A stretch of DNA of 64,000 bases, taken from positions 3,068,501 to 3,132,500 of the forward strand of contig NZ_CP016539.2 in the NCBI RefSeq assembly GCF_001687605.2, read 5' to 3'. The stretch is from Planococcus plakortidis (GTDB lineage Bacteria; Bacillota; Bacilli; Bacillales_A; Planococcaceae). The notes beneath the pieces were generated by a model, which was given only the letters and a program-made list of their open reading frames with translations, did no database searches and was not told the origin of the DNA. The translations under genes were made by a program, and so were the position numbers. Shown here piece after piece: positions 33,889-43,204 of this stretch (the first letter of the stretch is position 1; every line of letters begins with the position of its first letter).

Positions 33889-34569
33889 TTAGCGTTCCAG
33901 CCGATCTAAAAATTTCTCGAGACGGTCGACGGTCGTCAAGCGGGCATTGCACGCCGTTTCATCTGCACAGATGTACTGGCCGTGCTTGACGTAGCTGTCA
34001 ATGTTCGCGCCTTTGGTCTTGGCCATGAATAAGCCGACCGAGCTGTGTTTATGGCAAATCATGCAGACGCCCTGCTTGCGGCTCGCGCCGAATTGGCCGC
34101 TCACGGCTTGCAGTCGGCCATTGCGTTCAGCCACCAAAAAGCGGTTGGTGTTTTCCTGCCAGGACAAATACGACAAAGCATGGAAATCCATCGCCGGGAG
34201 ATTCGGCCCTTTCAGCCTTTTCGCTTTTGGAAACAAACGCTTTAAATTGTCGAGGTTGACAGTTGGAAAGGGAATCAAGTAAGGGCGCAGCCCCGCCAGA
34301 AACTCTTCCGCAGCGTCAGTGTCTTTTACCGCCGTCAATGGGCGCAATACGTTTTTCTGCTCTTCTGTCAACGCCGGAAACAATGCGAACACTTTTTCAT
34401 GGCTCAAATGGCGCAACACGCTCAGCACTTCCGCATCGTTCGCCGTCGCATGCGCCGTCACAAGCGCCAAGGCCTGTTCTTTAATGAAATTATATTGATG
34501 GTTGCGGATAAACGCTTCAGGCTGTCCTGATACATTTGTCCGATCCGTCGACTCTTTGATGATGGTCAT
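33889..34569 (-). CDS. FusB/FusC family EF-G-binding protein
   Basis: About 226 residues. The helical N-terminal domain is followed by the treble-clef zinc finger of FusB proteins (VCMICHKHSSVGLF ... CADETACNA, four Cys). FusB proteins bind elongation factor G and release it from fusidic-acid-stalled ribosomes; chromosomal homologues with low or no resistance exist, some misnamed fibronectin-binding. ATG 34569 follows AAAAGGAG. It is followed directly by the L7/L12-like membrane protein. Whether it confers fusidic acid resistance cannot be told. Confidence 0.83.
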   Translation of the reverse strand: MTIIKESTDRTNVSGQPEAFIRNHQYNFIKEQALALVTAHATANDAEVLSVLRHLSHEKVFALFPALTEEQKNVLRPLTAVKDTDAAEEFLAGLRPYLIPFPTVNLDNLKRLFPKAKRLKGPNLPAMDFHALSYLSWQENTNRFLVAERNGRLQAVSGQFGASRKQGVCMICHKHSSVGLFMAKTKGANIDSYVKHGQYICADETACNARLTTVDRLEKFLDRLER

Positions 34570-34701
34570 CGCTCTCCATCTCCTTTTCAGGTTCTGGTTA
34601 TGTTCTCTTTCATCATACTTCATCTAAAAGTTCGTTTCCATTATAGCCCATTTACAAAAGCCAATAACCCGGGTATTGTAGCGGGTCACTGGCCTTGGCA
34701 A

Positions 34702-36225
34702 TTAGCTGATATTCTTTTTCAAGCGATAGTTGGTGCGGTAGTTCTGCCATGCGGTGAATAAGATGGACAGTATAGCCAGAATGAGGAATGTTAAGGAAAT
34801 GGGGCGTGTCAGAAACAATGTCCATTCCGGATCGGCCATAACTGCACGGCGTAGGTTGACTTCTGCGATCGGCCCGAGAATAACCCCGATAATCGCTGGA
34901 GCCAAGGAAAAATTATACTTGGTGAAAAGATAACCGATGAACCCCATAACGAGCAAAATGTAGAGATCCGTAAACCGATTATTGAGAACGAATGTTCCGA
35001 TTACGCATAATACCAGTATCACCGGGACTAGTATTTGTACCGGAACCTGCGTCACTTTCATGAAATAGCGCATACCAAGAAACTGGGTGATCAGCATCCA
35101 GAAAGAGGCGACAAGAAAGGCAAAGAAGATACCGCCGACGATGTTCGGCTCATTGACGATCAGCAAAGGGCCCGGCGTGATGCCATGGACCATCAATGCA
35201 GAGAGCAATACAGCTGTAACTGCTGAACCCGGTATGCCTAGAGCCACTGTCGGGATCAAGTCACCGCCGACCGTGGAGTTGTTTCCGGCTTCTGAAGCAA
35301 TAACGCCTTCTTCACAGCCTGTCCCGAATTTCTCTGGATTTTTGGACCATTTCTTTGCTTGGTCATAGGCTACTATATTGGCGATACTTCCGCCCGCGCC
35401 AGGAATCGCACCAATGATGGCACCGATGGCAGAAGAACCGAGCAACGTACCCGGCTTCTTTAAAACCGTCAGCATGGTATGGATTGGACGCAGGACAAAT
35501 TGGACATCCTTTAATTTCTCTTCAGCGCGCTTGGCGTCGTCTTTGTCCAGCTCTTTGCGTTCAAGTGAGACAAGAAGGCGCGAAATCGCAAACATCCCGA
35601 TTAACACCACCAGGAAGGGGATGCCCGCCCTCAAAGTTTGCAAATCGAACGAAAAGCGTGAGATACCGGAAATCGGATCTGCTCCGACTGTTGCAATGAG
35701 AATACCGAACAAGCCGGCTATCAAACCTTTAATTATTGAATCGCCCGTGACGCTTGCAATGATCGTCAAGGAAACGACGATGAGCGAGAACATTTCCCAA
35801 GGCCCCATCATCAGTGCAAATTTGGAGATTTGAGGCGCAATCGAGACAAGGAGAATGAAGCTGATGATCGAGCTTAGAAATGACGCCCAAATGCCGATCG
35901 ATAGCGCCTTGCCCGGCTCCCCTTTTTGCGCCATCGGGTAAGCATCGAAGGTCGTGGCGATTGATGAAGGCGTACCAGGGATTCCAAGCAGCGCTGCCGT
36001 AATCAAACCGCCGGACATGCCTCCGACAAAGACGCCGACCATCGCTGCGACACCCGATACAGGGTCCATGCCGAATGTCAGCGGAAGCGTCAGCACAATC
36101 GCCATGGCGACCGTAAAGCCCGGGATCAGACCCGCCAAAATCCCAACGATTACCCCTACCAAGATGATTAACAAAATACGCCATTGAAATATTTCAGCAA
36201 TTCCTAGAATAAACAAGTCCATCAT
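34702..36225 (-). CDS. tctA: Tripartite tricarboxylate transporter, large membrane subunit TctA
   Basis: 507 residues, about 12 helices, with the TctA signatures GLIPGFTVAMAI (about 33-44), GIPGTPSSIATTFDAYPMA (about 82-100) and GAIPGAGGSIANIVAYDQAK near 275. TctA forms the substrate pathway of the three-part carboxylate uptake system driven by ion gradients. The ATG follows AAAGGAGG. It is the last gene of the operon ggt-chrA-chrA-tctC-tctB-tctA. The true substrate (citrate-like or another carboxylate) is unknown. Confidence 0.93.
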   Translation of the reverse strand: MMDLFILGIAEIFQWRILLIILVGVIVGILAGLIPGFTVAMAIVLTLPLTFGMDPVSGVAAMVGVFVGGMSGGLITAALLGIPGTPSSIATTFDAYPMAQKGEPGKALSIGIWASFLSSIISFILLVSIAPQISKFALMMGPWEMFSLIVVSLTIIASVTGDSIIKGLIAGLFGILIATVGADPISGISRFSFDLQTLRAGIPFLVVLIGMFAISRLLVSLERKELDKDDAKRAEEKLKDVQFVLRPIHTMLTVLKKPGTLLGSSAIGAIIGAIPGAGGSIANIVAYDQAKKWSKNPEKFGTGCEEGVIASEAGNNSTVGGDLIPTVALGIPGSAVTAVLLSALMVHGITPGPLLIVNEPNIVGGIFFAFLVASFWMLITQFLGMRYFMKVTQVPVQILVPVILVLCVIGTFVLNNRFTDLYILLVMGFIGYLFTKYNFSLAPAIIGVILGPIAEVNLRRAVMADPEWTLFLTRPISLTFLILAILSILFTAWQNYRTNYRLKKNIS

Positions 36226-36252
36226 CTAGAAAGACCTCCTTTCTATGTTGGT

Positions 36253-36738
36253 TTAAAAGAAGATTCCGGAGGGGAATCGGACATTCAGGAAGTTTTCAAA
36301 GAAGAAATAGGTCCCGAGTGTGACGGCGACAGAAACAATGGTGATGACTATAATGTCTTTTTTGGCCCGGGAACCTACTAGCAAACCCGTAAAGATAATG
36401 AATGCGATTGTGGAGACGACGAATCCGATAAATTGCATCAGGAAAATGTAAATAAAGAAAACCAATAGTGTCAGAATTACCAATCTATATTCTTTATAAA
36501 AACCTCGCGCTCTTTCACCTGCTCCTTGCCGCTCGTCACCAGTCGGTTTAGACTTCATGAGAGCCAGTCCCTGCTTGATGATCAGCATGAGCGACAATAA
36601 AATCAAAAGCCCGGCAATCAATTTTGGAAAGGAGCCGGCATCGAGATGAACTTCGTTGAGCGCCGGGAAATCGTTCGATCGCAGATAAATGACTGCGCCA
36701 AGCGCAATCAATGCCAAACCTATCAATATCTCACCCAT
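36253..36738 (-). CDS. tctB: Tripartite tricarboxylate transporter, small membrane subunit TctB
   Basis: 161 residues with four hydrophobic helices, the usual TctB size, and the typical N-terminal pattern GSFPKLIAGLLILLSL after the first helix. ATG 36738 is chosen because GGTGAGG lies nine bases before it; the upstream GTG overlaps that site. It sits between tctC and tctA, as in most Tct systems. Confidence 0.88.
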   Translation of the reverse strand: MGEILIGLALIALGAVIYLRSNDFPALNEVHLDAGSFPKLIAGLLILLSLMLIIKQGLALMKSKPTGDERQGAGERARGFYKEYRLVILTLLVFFIYIFLMQFIGFVVSTIAFIIFTGLLVGSRAKKDIIVITIVSVAVTLGTYFFFENFLNVRFPSGIFF

Positions 36739-36831
36739 GATGTTGTTCCTCACCTTCTTATTGGATGCATGAAGCCCGGGAGTCTAGACGCGCCCCCAGG
36801 CTTCCGCTGTAACATCCATTTAGTCCACTTT

Positions 36832-37803
36832 CTATTCGAGGTCCTGAACGATTTCGCTAATGATTTCGTCTTGTTCCTCTAAATGAGCACGATATTCTTC
36901 CGGCCCCATGAAATCGACTTCGGTTCCTACATTTTGTACGGCCTCGATATAAGCTGGATCATTTGAAGCCTCTTCGAAAGCAGTTGCCAATTTTTCAATG
37001 ATTGCAGGGTCTGTGCCTTCTGGGGCGACATAACCGCGGTTGATGCTCATTGTCACGTCATAGCCGCTTTCCACGAATGTCGGGACGTCGGGCAATCTCT
37101 CGATGCGTTCCGATGTACCGATGGCCAGGAATTTCATATGCCCCGCTTCGACGAATTCATTTGCTGACGAATAATCGACAATCGCTGCATCGATATGGCC
37201 GCCTGCGAGTGCTTGAATCGCTTCGCTCAAGCCTTCGTAGCCAACGAGATTGTAATTTATCTCAAGTGCACGTCCAAGTTGCTCGACCCACACACGCGGG
37301 ATACCGGCCACCGTTCCGCCGAAGCGCACTTCATTTTCTTTGCCATATTCCACGAATTCTTCCAGGGAATCGATCCCCAGGTCATTCGAGACCGCCAAAA
37401 TCTGATCGGAGGCGGACATTGAAGCAATAGGTTCAAAGCTGTCATAATTGATTGATGTAATGTCTGTATGGTGGGCAACTAGGAGCCCTTCGTGAATTTG
37501 CCCAATGCTATAGCCGTCAGCTTCCCGTTCAGTCAATTCTTCCAAACCGACCGTACCGCCGACCCCAGGTGAATTGATGACAACAAAGGATTGGTCAAAA
37601 TGATTGCCGCCGTGTTCAGCGACGAGGCGGCCTTCAATATCGCTCCCTCCTCCTGGAGCCCAAGGAATGATCATTTCCACTTCACGTTCCGGATAATTCT
37701 CGACTGCTGCCCCGCTATCTTCTTCACCGCAAGCTACAAGCCCAAGTGCAGCTGCTGAAACTCCTGTAGCCAGCGCCATTTTTCTCCATGCATTTCTTTT
37801 CAT
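36832..37803 (-). CDS. tctC: Tripartite tricarboxylate transporter, binding lipoprotein TctC
   Basis: 323 residues. A lipoprotein signal peptide ends in LVAC (Cys at about residue 26), followed by the TctC fold starting with YPEREVEMIIPWAPGGGSD. It captures the carboxylate outside the membrane and gives it to TctAB. ATG 37803 lies eight bases behind AAAGGAG; the ATG at 37809 is too close. Such proteins share a beta-strand followed by an (S/P)GGG-type substrate loop, present here as WAPGGGSD. Confidence 0.92.
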   Translation of the reverse strand: MKRNAWRKMALATGVSAAALGLVACGEEDSGAAVENYPEREVEMIIPWAPGGGSDIEGRLVAEHGGNHFDQSFVVINSPGVGGTVGLEELTEREADGYSIGQIHEGLLVAHHTDITSINYDSFEPIASMSASDQILAVSNDLGIDSLEEFVEYGKENEVRFGGTVAGIPRVWVEQLGRALEINYNLVGYEGLSEAIQALAGGHIDAAIVDYSSANEFVEAGHMKFLAIGTSERIERLPDVPTFVESGYDVTMSINRGYVAPEGTDPAIIEKLATAFEEASNDPAYIEAVQNVGTEVDFMGPEEYRAHLEEQDEIISEIVQDLE

Positions 37804-37819
37804 ATACATTTCTCCTTTT

Positions 37820-38353
37820 TTAAGAAATTCCTGTCAGCGCCCCATACAACAACGCCAGACCAATAACCAAAGCAGGGTGCAGTTTCCATTTCTCGAGCAT
37901 CAGGTAGCTTGCCACCATCAGGATTGCCGTCTGGAGGCCTCCGAGCGACGCTTCCGAAGTTAAGATAAAGTCTAATGTCATGACGCCGATCAAGACGGCG
38001 ATGACCGGCTTGACGACTTTCGAGATGTTTTTCACTTCGCGTGAATCTTTGTATTTGAAAAGAACCGCCATAAGCGCAATCATCAGGATCAGCGATGGCG
38101 CAACTGCCCCGAACAGGCCGGCGATGGCGCCAAGGGCACCTCCCTCGGCATAGCCGATGTACCCTGCCATTTTAGTTGCAATCGGGCCAGGCAAGGAGTT
38201 GCCAAGCGCCAGCACTTCGCTGAATTCCTGTGTATCCATCCAGCCATAGCGATCCACGACTTCCTTTTCGACGAGCGGGATCGAGGCCGGCCCGCCGCCG
38301 TAACCGACGATGCCCGGAATGAAGAAAGCCAGGAAAATCTGCCAGTAAATCAT
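37820..38353 (-). CDS. chrA: ChrA-type transporter, half-size subunit 2
   Basis: 177 residues, the single-domain (short) CHR family. Features are the glycine motif GIVGYGGGPASIPLVE (about 14-29), the RYGWMD motif, LPGPIATKMAGYIGY near 54-68, and six hydrophobic helices. Short ChrA proteins work as pairs of opposite topology. Its ATG overlaps the stop of the first half (ATGA). The pair is embedded between ggt and tctC, so transport of an anion other than chromate is plausible, though the family is known for chromate efflux. Confidence 0.88.
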   Translation of the reverse strand: MIYWQIFLAFFIPGIVGYGGGPASIPLVEKEVVDRYGWMDTQEFSEVLALGNSLPGPIATKMAGYIGYAEGGALGAIAGLFGAVAPSLILMIALMAVLFKYKDSREVKNISKVVKPVIAVLIGVMTLDFILTSEASLGGLQTAILMVASYLMLEKWKLHPALVIGLALLYGALTGIS

Positions 38354-38919
38354 GTTCTGCTCACCGTCCTTTTAATGAATGGTACGAGGACCAGAAGAAT
38401 CAAAGCGGCGATCAGAAAAGCCGGATGCAGACCAAACACTTCCAGAAGAAGAATTGAAATAACGATCAACAGGATTGCCCGGCTCCATCCGAGCGCTTTT
38501 TCGGATTGCTGGATAAAATTCCACGTCAGGACACCGAGCATGACGGCCACGACCGGAACAACCGCATTTGACATATTCGCCACCCACGGCACATCTTTAT
38601 AATTTTGCAGGATGCCGAGAAGCAGGATCATCAAGATGACGGTCGGAATGACGGAGGCGGCCAGGGCAATCAAACATCCACGCAGCCCCGCCACACGATA
38701 GCCGATATAGCCGGCAAGTTTGGTCGCGATCGGCCCAGGCATTGTGTTGGCGAGGGCAATCGTATCGCCGTAGTCATCGTCCGTCATCCAGCCGTAGCGT
38801 TCCACTACGTCGCGCTGCATGATCGGGATGACTGCCGGCCCGCCGCCGAATCCGAGCATGCCTGCACGGAAAAAAGCCATGGCGAGATCGATCGATTTGA
38901 CGCTTTGTTCTTTTACCAA
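38350..38919 (-). CDS. chrA: ChrA-type transporter, half-size subunit 1
   Basis: 189 residues with the same CHR signatures as its partner: GMLGFGGGPAVIPIMQ, RYGWMTDDD and MPGPIATKLAGYIGYR. The TTG start at 38919 overlaps the ggt stop codon by seven bases and has GGGGCGA before it; the longer frame to 39117 is inside ggt and unlikely. It overlaps the second half by four bases. The pair would form a heterodimeric transporter. Confidence 0.85.
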   Translation of the reverse strand: MVKEQSVKSIDLAMAFFRAGMLGFGGGPAVIPIMQRDVVERYGWMTDDDYGDTIALANTMPGPIATKLAGYIGYRVAGLRGCLIALAASVIPTVILMILLLGILQNYKDVPWVANMSNAVVPVVAVMLGVLTWNFIQQSEKALGWSRAILLIVISILLLEVFGLHPAFLIAALILLVLVPFIKRTVSRT

Positions 38920-40517
38920 ACAGCAATCGCCCCATCCGTCCGGGATTCCGTGCCTCCTGCAAGCACGCCTGTTTCGGGATTGCGCCAGATGATCTGGCCG
39001 CGCCCAAAGCTTCCTGGATCGGCCATCACTTCCACTTGATGCCCTCTTCGCTGCAATTCCTGTGCCAGGTAATTCGGGAATTCCGCTTCCACGGTCACTT
39101 TCTTGCCACCCATCCATTGCCAGCGTGGCATATCGAGTGCCGCTTGCGGATTCAATAAGTAATCAAGCGTGTTCACCACGACTTGGAAATGGCCCTGTGG
39201 CTGCATATAGCCGCCCATGACACCGAACGGCCCGACCGCCTCGCCCGCTTTCGTCAAAAATCCCGGGATGATCGTATGGAACGTGCGCTTGCCGGGCTTC
39301 AAGGCGTTCGGGTGATTTTCATCGAGCGAGAAATCCGCCCCGCGGTTTTGCAGGCTGATGCCGGTACCAGGAATGACGATTCCCGATCCGAAGCCCATGT
39401 AATTGCTCTGGATATACGAAATCATATTGCCTTCTTCATCGGCCGCCGCAAGATAGACCGTCCCGCCTTGTGGCAGTTCATACGGAACCGGGTCCACGGC
39501 TTCAGCGCCGATTTGTTTCGCGCGGCTTGCGGCATAATCATCGGACAGTAGCTGTTCAGCCGTCACTGGCATGTCAGCTTGTTCGGTAATGAACGCCTGG
39601 CCATCCGTGTAGGCCAATTTCATCGACTCGATTTGCTGGTGCAGCGTGTTGCCGCTCTGCCATGCCGGCTCGTCCAGCTGCTTGAAGATATTGAGCGCCA
39701 TTTGTGCGACCATGCCCTGGCCATTCGGCGGGATTTCCCATACTTCATGCCCTTTATAGCTCGTCGAGATCGGCTGGACCCATTCCGCCTTATACGCGGC
39801 TAAGTCTTGTTTTTTCAGGAAGCCGCCGTGTTCCGTCATGAAGCTGTCGATTTTCTCTGCCAGCTCGCCTTCGTAAAAGGCTTTGGCATCGCTATCGCCG
39901 ATTTTACGGAGCGTGTCGGCATGGCCAGGCGATTTCCACATCTCGCCGATTTCCGGCGCGCGGCCATCCGGTGCGAAAGTTTCGAACCAGGCTTTGAATT
40001 CTTTATCGGTGAAAGTCTTCTTGAAATTGTCATACGCTTTTTTCCAGAACTTGCCGAGAATCGGCGTCAGCGGATAGCCTTCCTCCGCGTAGCGGATCGC
40101 GGGCTCCAATGTTTCAGCAAGCGGTAATTTTCCGAAGCGTTCCGAGAGCTCCGCCCATGCAGCGGGAACTCCTGGAACCGTAATTGGCACCAACCCGTGC
40201 GTCGGCATCTTCTCATGCCCTTTCGCCTTCACTGCTTCGATCGTCAATTCCTGAGGGGATGGTCCGGAAGCATTCAAGCCGTGCAGCTCGCCTTTCACCC
40301 ACACAAGCGCGAAGGCATCTCCCCCGATGCCATTTGATGTCGGTTCAACGACAGTTAAAGTGGCAGCAGTCGCAATCGCCGCATCGATGGCGTTGCCGCC
40401 TTTTTTCAATATTTCAAGCCCTGTCTGTGCGGCAAGCGGCTGTGATGTCGCCACCATGCCTTTTTTGCCGAAGACCGTATGGCGTTTTCCCGGGTAAGGG
40501 TGATTTGAATAATCCAT
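38913..40517 (-). CDS. ggt: Gamma-glutamyltransferase family enzyme (YwrD-like)
   Basis: About 534 residues. Features are KGGNAIDAAIATAATL (about 38-53), the self-cleavage nucleophile Thr in QGGTVYLAAADEEGNM near 350, and GGTESRTDGAIAVW at the end. It has no signal peptide, so it looks cytoplasmic, like B. subtilis YwrD rather than secreted Ggt. It transfers or hydrolyses gamma-glutamyl groups. ATG 40517 follows GGGAGG. It is first in an operon with chrA halves and tctCBA; uptake of a gamma-glutamyl compound or carboxylate followed by hydrolysis is an inference. Confidence 0.88.
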   Translation of the reverse strand: MDYSNHPYPGKRHTVFGKKGMVATSQPLAAQTGLEILKKGGNAIDAAIATAATLTVVEPTSNGIGGDAFALVWVKGELHGLNASGPSPQELTIEAVKAKGHEKMPTHGLVPITVPGVPAAWAELSERFGKLPLAETLEPAIRYAEEGYPLTPILGKFWKKAYDNFKKTFTDKEFKAWFETFAPDGRAPEIGEMWKSPGHADTLRKIGDSDAKAFYEGELAEKIDSFMTEHGGFLKKQDLAAYKAEWVQPISTSYKGHEVWEIPPNGQGMVAQMALNIFKQLDEPAWQSGNTLHQQIESMKLAYTDGQAFITEQADMPVTAEQLLSDDYAASRAKQIGAEAVDPVPYELPQGGTVYLAAADEEGNMISYIQSNYMGFGSGIVIPGTGISLQNRGADFSLDENHPNALKPGKRTFHTIIPGFLTKAGEAVGPFGVMGGYMQPQGHFQVVVNTLDYLLNPQAALDMPRWQWMGGKKVTVEAEFPNYLAQELQRRGHQVEVMADPGSFGRGQIIWRNPETGVLAGGTESRTDGAIAVW

Positions 40518-40532
40518 GTCATTTCCTCCCAT

Positions 40533-40675
40533 ATCCTTTCATTCGGTTGAATAAATTTTCGCCCTTCCGAATAAAGATGTCTTTTTGTATTATTCAAATT
40601 TTACAAAAACATTTTTCATAAGTAAAATTAAATATATTTAATAGTATAATGAGAAAAACTTAACGAGGTGATACC
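40533..40675. promoter_or_regulatory. Divergent promoter region ggt / LysR
   Basis: AT-rich spacer between the two divergent genes. A -10 box TATAAT at 40645-40650 reads toward the LysR gene. Interrupted AT-rich dyads suitable for a LysR regulator are present, but no unique T-N11-A site can be fixed by eye. Confidence 0.45.
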
Positions 40676-41605
40676 GTGGACCATAAATTAGAGATCTTCG
40701 TCACGACAGCTGAACAAAAAAGCTTCACGCGTGCAGCCGAATTGCTTCACATGACCCCTTCCGCCATTTCCTTAAGCATCAAGGCGCTCGAAAAAAAGCT
40801 CGGCGTCCGGCTGTTCGACCGCAACAATAAATACGTCCAGTTAACGGAAGCCGGGCAATTGAGTTACGCACAGGCTAAGGAAATCCTCCTTAAATACGAC
40901 CAATTGAAAATCTCCCTGCTGGAACTCGAACCGTCGGCGGCTATGCCTTTGTCGATCGGGGCAGCCTATACATTCGGCGAGTACTTTCTGCCAAGCATCA
41001 TCTATGCGTTCAATAAGCGCCATCCGAACATCACACCCTCCATTACGATCCATAACTCCAAGGCCATCATCGAGCAAACCCACAAACAGGAACTCGACAT
41101 CGGTTTTATCGTAGAAGGCGACATCGGCAACCAGGATATCGACATCGAATTATTCACGGAAGAAGAAATGGTCATCATCGCCAGGCCCAACCACCCGATC
41201 ATCCGCAATTCACAAGTCGACCCCCGGTTGCTTGAAGCGGAAACATGGATTATCCGCGAACCCGGTTCGGGCACGCGTGACGTCACCGATAAGCTGTTCG
41301 CGCAGCTTGGCATCGCCCCCAAGAAAGTAATGAGCTTTGGCAGCTCGCAGACAATCAAGGAATCGGTCGCACTCGGCCTCGGCATCTCTTACCTCTCCGA
41401 ATCCACCGTCAAAAGCGAGACGAATGCCGGAACCATCGGTGCGATCAGCCTGTCCGATTTTCCGAATAAGAGCCGCTTCCATTACATCACCCATCGCTCG
41501 AGCTTCCATGCGCAAGCCGCCCAGCTATTCTTGGACTTTCTTGATTCTTATGTTCTCGATGAAAAAGTATCGGTGCACACGAAAAAGCGGTTGGCGGACA
41601 AATGA
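40676..41605 (+). CDS. LysR-family transcriptional regulator
   Basis: 309 residues. An N-terminal HTH (KSFTRAAELLHMTPSAISLSIKALEKKLGVRLFDR, read in two parts) is joined to a periplasmic-binding-protein-like effector domain (about 90-300). The GTG start follows GAGGTGAT. It is divergent from the ggt-chrA-tct operon, the usual position for the activator of the facing operon. The co-inducer would be the transported compound, which is unknown. Confidence 0.92.
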   Translation: MDHKLEIFVTTAEQKSFTRAAELLHMTPSAISLSIKALEKKLGVRLFDRNNKYVQLTEAGQLSYAQAKEILLKYDQLKISLLELEPSAAMPLSIGAAYTFGEYFLPSIIYAFNKRHPNITPSITIHNSKAIIEQTHKQELDIGFIVEGDIGNQDIDIELFTEEEMVIIARPNHPIIRNSQVDPRLLEAETWIIREPGSGTRDVTDKLFAQLGIAPKKVMSFGSSQTIKESVALGLGISYLSESTVKSETNAGTIGAISLSDFPNKSRFHYITHRSSFHAQAAQLFLDFLDSYVLDEKVSVHTKKRLADK

Positions 41606-41625
41606 TATCTGCACGCTTCACAGAA

Positions 41626-41660
41626 AAAAGGGCAAGAGGCTGCATGCCTCTTGCCCTTTT
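41626..41660. terminator. Bidirectional terminator
   Basis: AAAAGGGCAAGAGGC and its exact complement around a short loop, with A and T runs. It lies between the convergent LysR gene and the lyase operon. Confidence 0.9.
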
Positions 41661-41661
41661 C

Positions 41662-42561
41662 TTATGCAATATGCGTTTTATCGGCCTGTCCCGATTTCAT
41701 GACTTGCCCCGGGAGCGTCCTGCCGAGCAGTTTCTCCATACCAAGTGCAGTTTCAATCAACCCCGGCAAATTGCCGTCAACCGGCACCCCCATGAACTCG
41801 AACATGTGAATCACGTCTTCTAAACAGACGTTGCCACTTGCCCCAGGCGCAAATGGACAGCCGCCGATACCGCCTAGAGCAGCATCGAAATGGCGCATTC
41901 CCGCCTGGTAAGCTGCATAGATATTCGCCAAGCCCATCCCTCTCGTATTATGGAGATGCAGCCCAAAATAATTGTCGGGATACCGTTCCATAATGGTGGA
42001 GATAAACTCCGTCATTTGCACAGGATTCGCCATGCCGGTCGTATCGGCAATCGTGAATCGGCTGATGCCAGCAGCTGTCAAAGTTTCGATATTGCCGAGG
42101 ATTTTATCGACTTCATACAAGCCTTCGAACGGGCAGCCGAACGCTGTGGCTAGACTTACTGTAATTTTCGAAGAATCCATTAATTTCTGGATGTCTTTGA
42201 CCCCTTCGATCGATTCACCGACCGTTTTCCTGACATTTTTCTGGTTGTGCGTCTCGCTGATGGACAGCACATAATTCACTTCATCCACGCCTGCTTCGAG
42301 TGCCAGCTCAGCACCTTTGACGTTAGGCACGAGTGCAATCACTTCCACGTTTTCACGTTGGATTCCGTCAATTACTTCACGTGCATCGCGCATTTGCGGA
42401 ACCGCTTTCGGTGAAACAAACGAAGTTGCTTCGATGCGAGGAATTCCCGATGCGATAATTTGGTTAATGATGTTGATCTTATCTTCTGTAGCGATCCAGT
42501 CCTTTTCCATTTGAAATCCATCTCTGCCCGTGACATCGGTCATGATCACTCTTTCGTCCAT
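41662..42561 (-). CDS. HMG-CoA lyase family protein, candidate citramalyl-CoA lyase
   Basis: 299 residues of the HMGL TIM-barrel family. The motif TDVTGRDGFQ carries the catalytic Arg-Asp. The metal-binding HLHNTRGMGLANI (His-x-His) and GGCPFAPGASGNV loop with catalytic Cys complete the active site, so it is a lyase rather than a LeuA-type synthase. Known members cleave HMG-CoA or (R)-citramalyl-CoA. It is last in an operon with a class III CoA transferase and LeuCD, which argues for citramalyl-CoA cleavage to pyruvate and acetyl-CoA. The start overlaps the flavin reductase stop (TGATG). The substrate is inference. Confidence 0.8.
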   Translation of the reverse strand: MDERVIMTDVTGRDGFQMEKDWIATEDKINIINQIIASGIPRIEATSFVSPKAVPQMRDAREVIDGIQRENVEVIALVPNVKGAELALEAGVDEVNYVLSISETHNQKNVRKTVGESIEGVKDIQKLMDSSKITVSLATAFGCPFEGLYEVDKILGNIETLTAAGISRFTIADTTGMANPVQMTEFISTIMERYPDNYFGLHLHNTRGMGLANIYAAYQAGMRHFDAALGGIGGCPFAPGASGNVCLEDVIHMFEFMGVPVDGNLPGLIETALGMEKLLGRTLPGQVMKSGQADKTHIA

Positions 42562-43181
42562 CACTTGATCCCTTCTTCCACTTTTACTCTGGGCAAAGTG
42601 AACAAATTATCGACTTCGCAATAATTGCCTGCCAGCCTGCCCAGCGGTTTGAGCTTTTCGAGGTCTACTTTATAATTGCCGAGATAATATTCATCCTGGA
42701 TATGGTATTGAACGACTCTTCCCAAAATCAAATGGTCGCTGCCGATTTCGATGATTTGATCCAGCTCCAACTCAAAGGAAATCGGCGCTTCCCCTACTCG
42801 CGGCGCTTGCACATTTATGCTCTCAACCGGTGTTAGCCCTGCCGCTTCAAACTCATCCACCTCTGCAGGCAAATTACCCGAGCTGATGTGCATCTCGTCG
42901 CCAAGTGGAGAATTCACGATATTGACGACGAATTGCTTGGTACTTCGGATATTCGATAAGGTATCCTTGGTCGTTCCTTCCCTGTCGCCGACCCCAGGAC
43001 CGACTGAAATGCATAATGTAGCCGGGTTTCGTGAGGCGACTGTAAAAAAACTGAAAGGCGCTAAATTGCGGTTGCCGTCTTCGTCTATCGTGGAAACCCA
43101 AGCGATCGGCCGGGGCACGATCGAGCCGGTCATCAGTTTATATGCTTGTTTCGTATCGATGCTGCGCAAATCTATATTCAT
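42561..43181 (-). CDS. Flavin reductase-like FMN-binding protein
   Basis: 206 residues with a split-barrel flavin reductase domain: LMTGSIVPRPIAWVST (about 16-31), NLAPFSFFTVASRNPATLCISVG in two parts, and FVVNIV. Such proteins reduce FMN for partner monooxygenases or bind flavin for their own reaction. No monooxygenase lies nearby. ATG 43181 follows AAAGGAG; the longer frame to 43286 overlaps the MFS gene. Its role in the carboxylate operon is not clear. Confidence 0.8.
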   Translation of the reverse strand: MNIDLRSIDTKQAYKLMTGSIVPRPIAWVSTIDEDGNRNLAPFSFFTVASRNPATLCISVGPGVGDREGTTKDTLSNIRSTKQFVVNIVNSPLGDEMHISSGNLPAEVDEFEAAGLTPVESINVQAPRVGEAPISFELELDQIIEIGSDHLILGRVVQYHIQDEYYLGNYKVDLEKLKPLGRLAGNYCEVDNLFTLPRVKVEEGIK

Positions 43182-43204
43182 CGTTTTACACTCCTTTATT
43201 AATG

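Noticed and set aside
38913..39117. Longer N-terminus for the first ChrA half
   Set aside because: The extra part lies within the ggt coding region in another frame and does not resemble ChrA; a TTG at 38919 gives the normal start.
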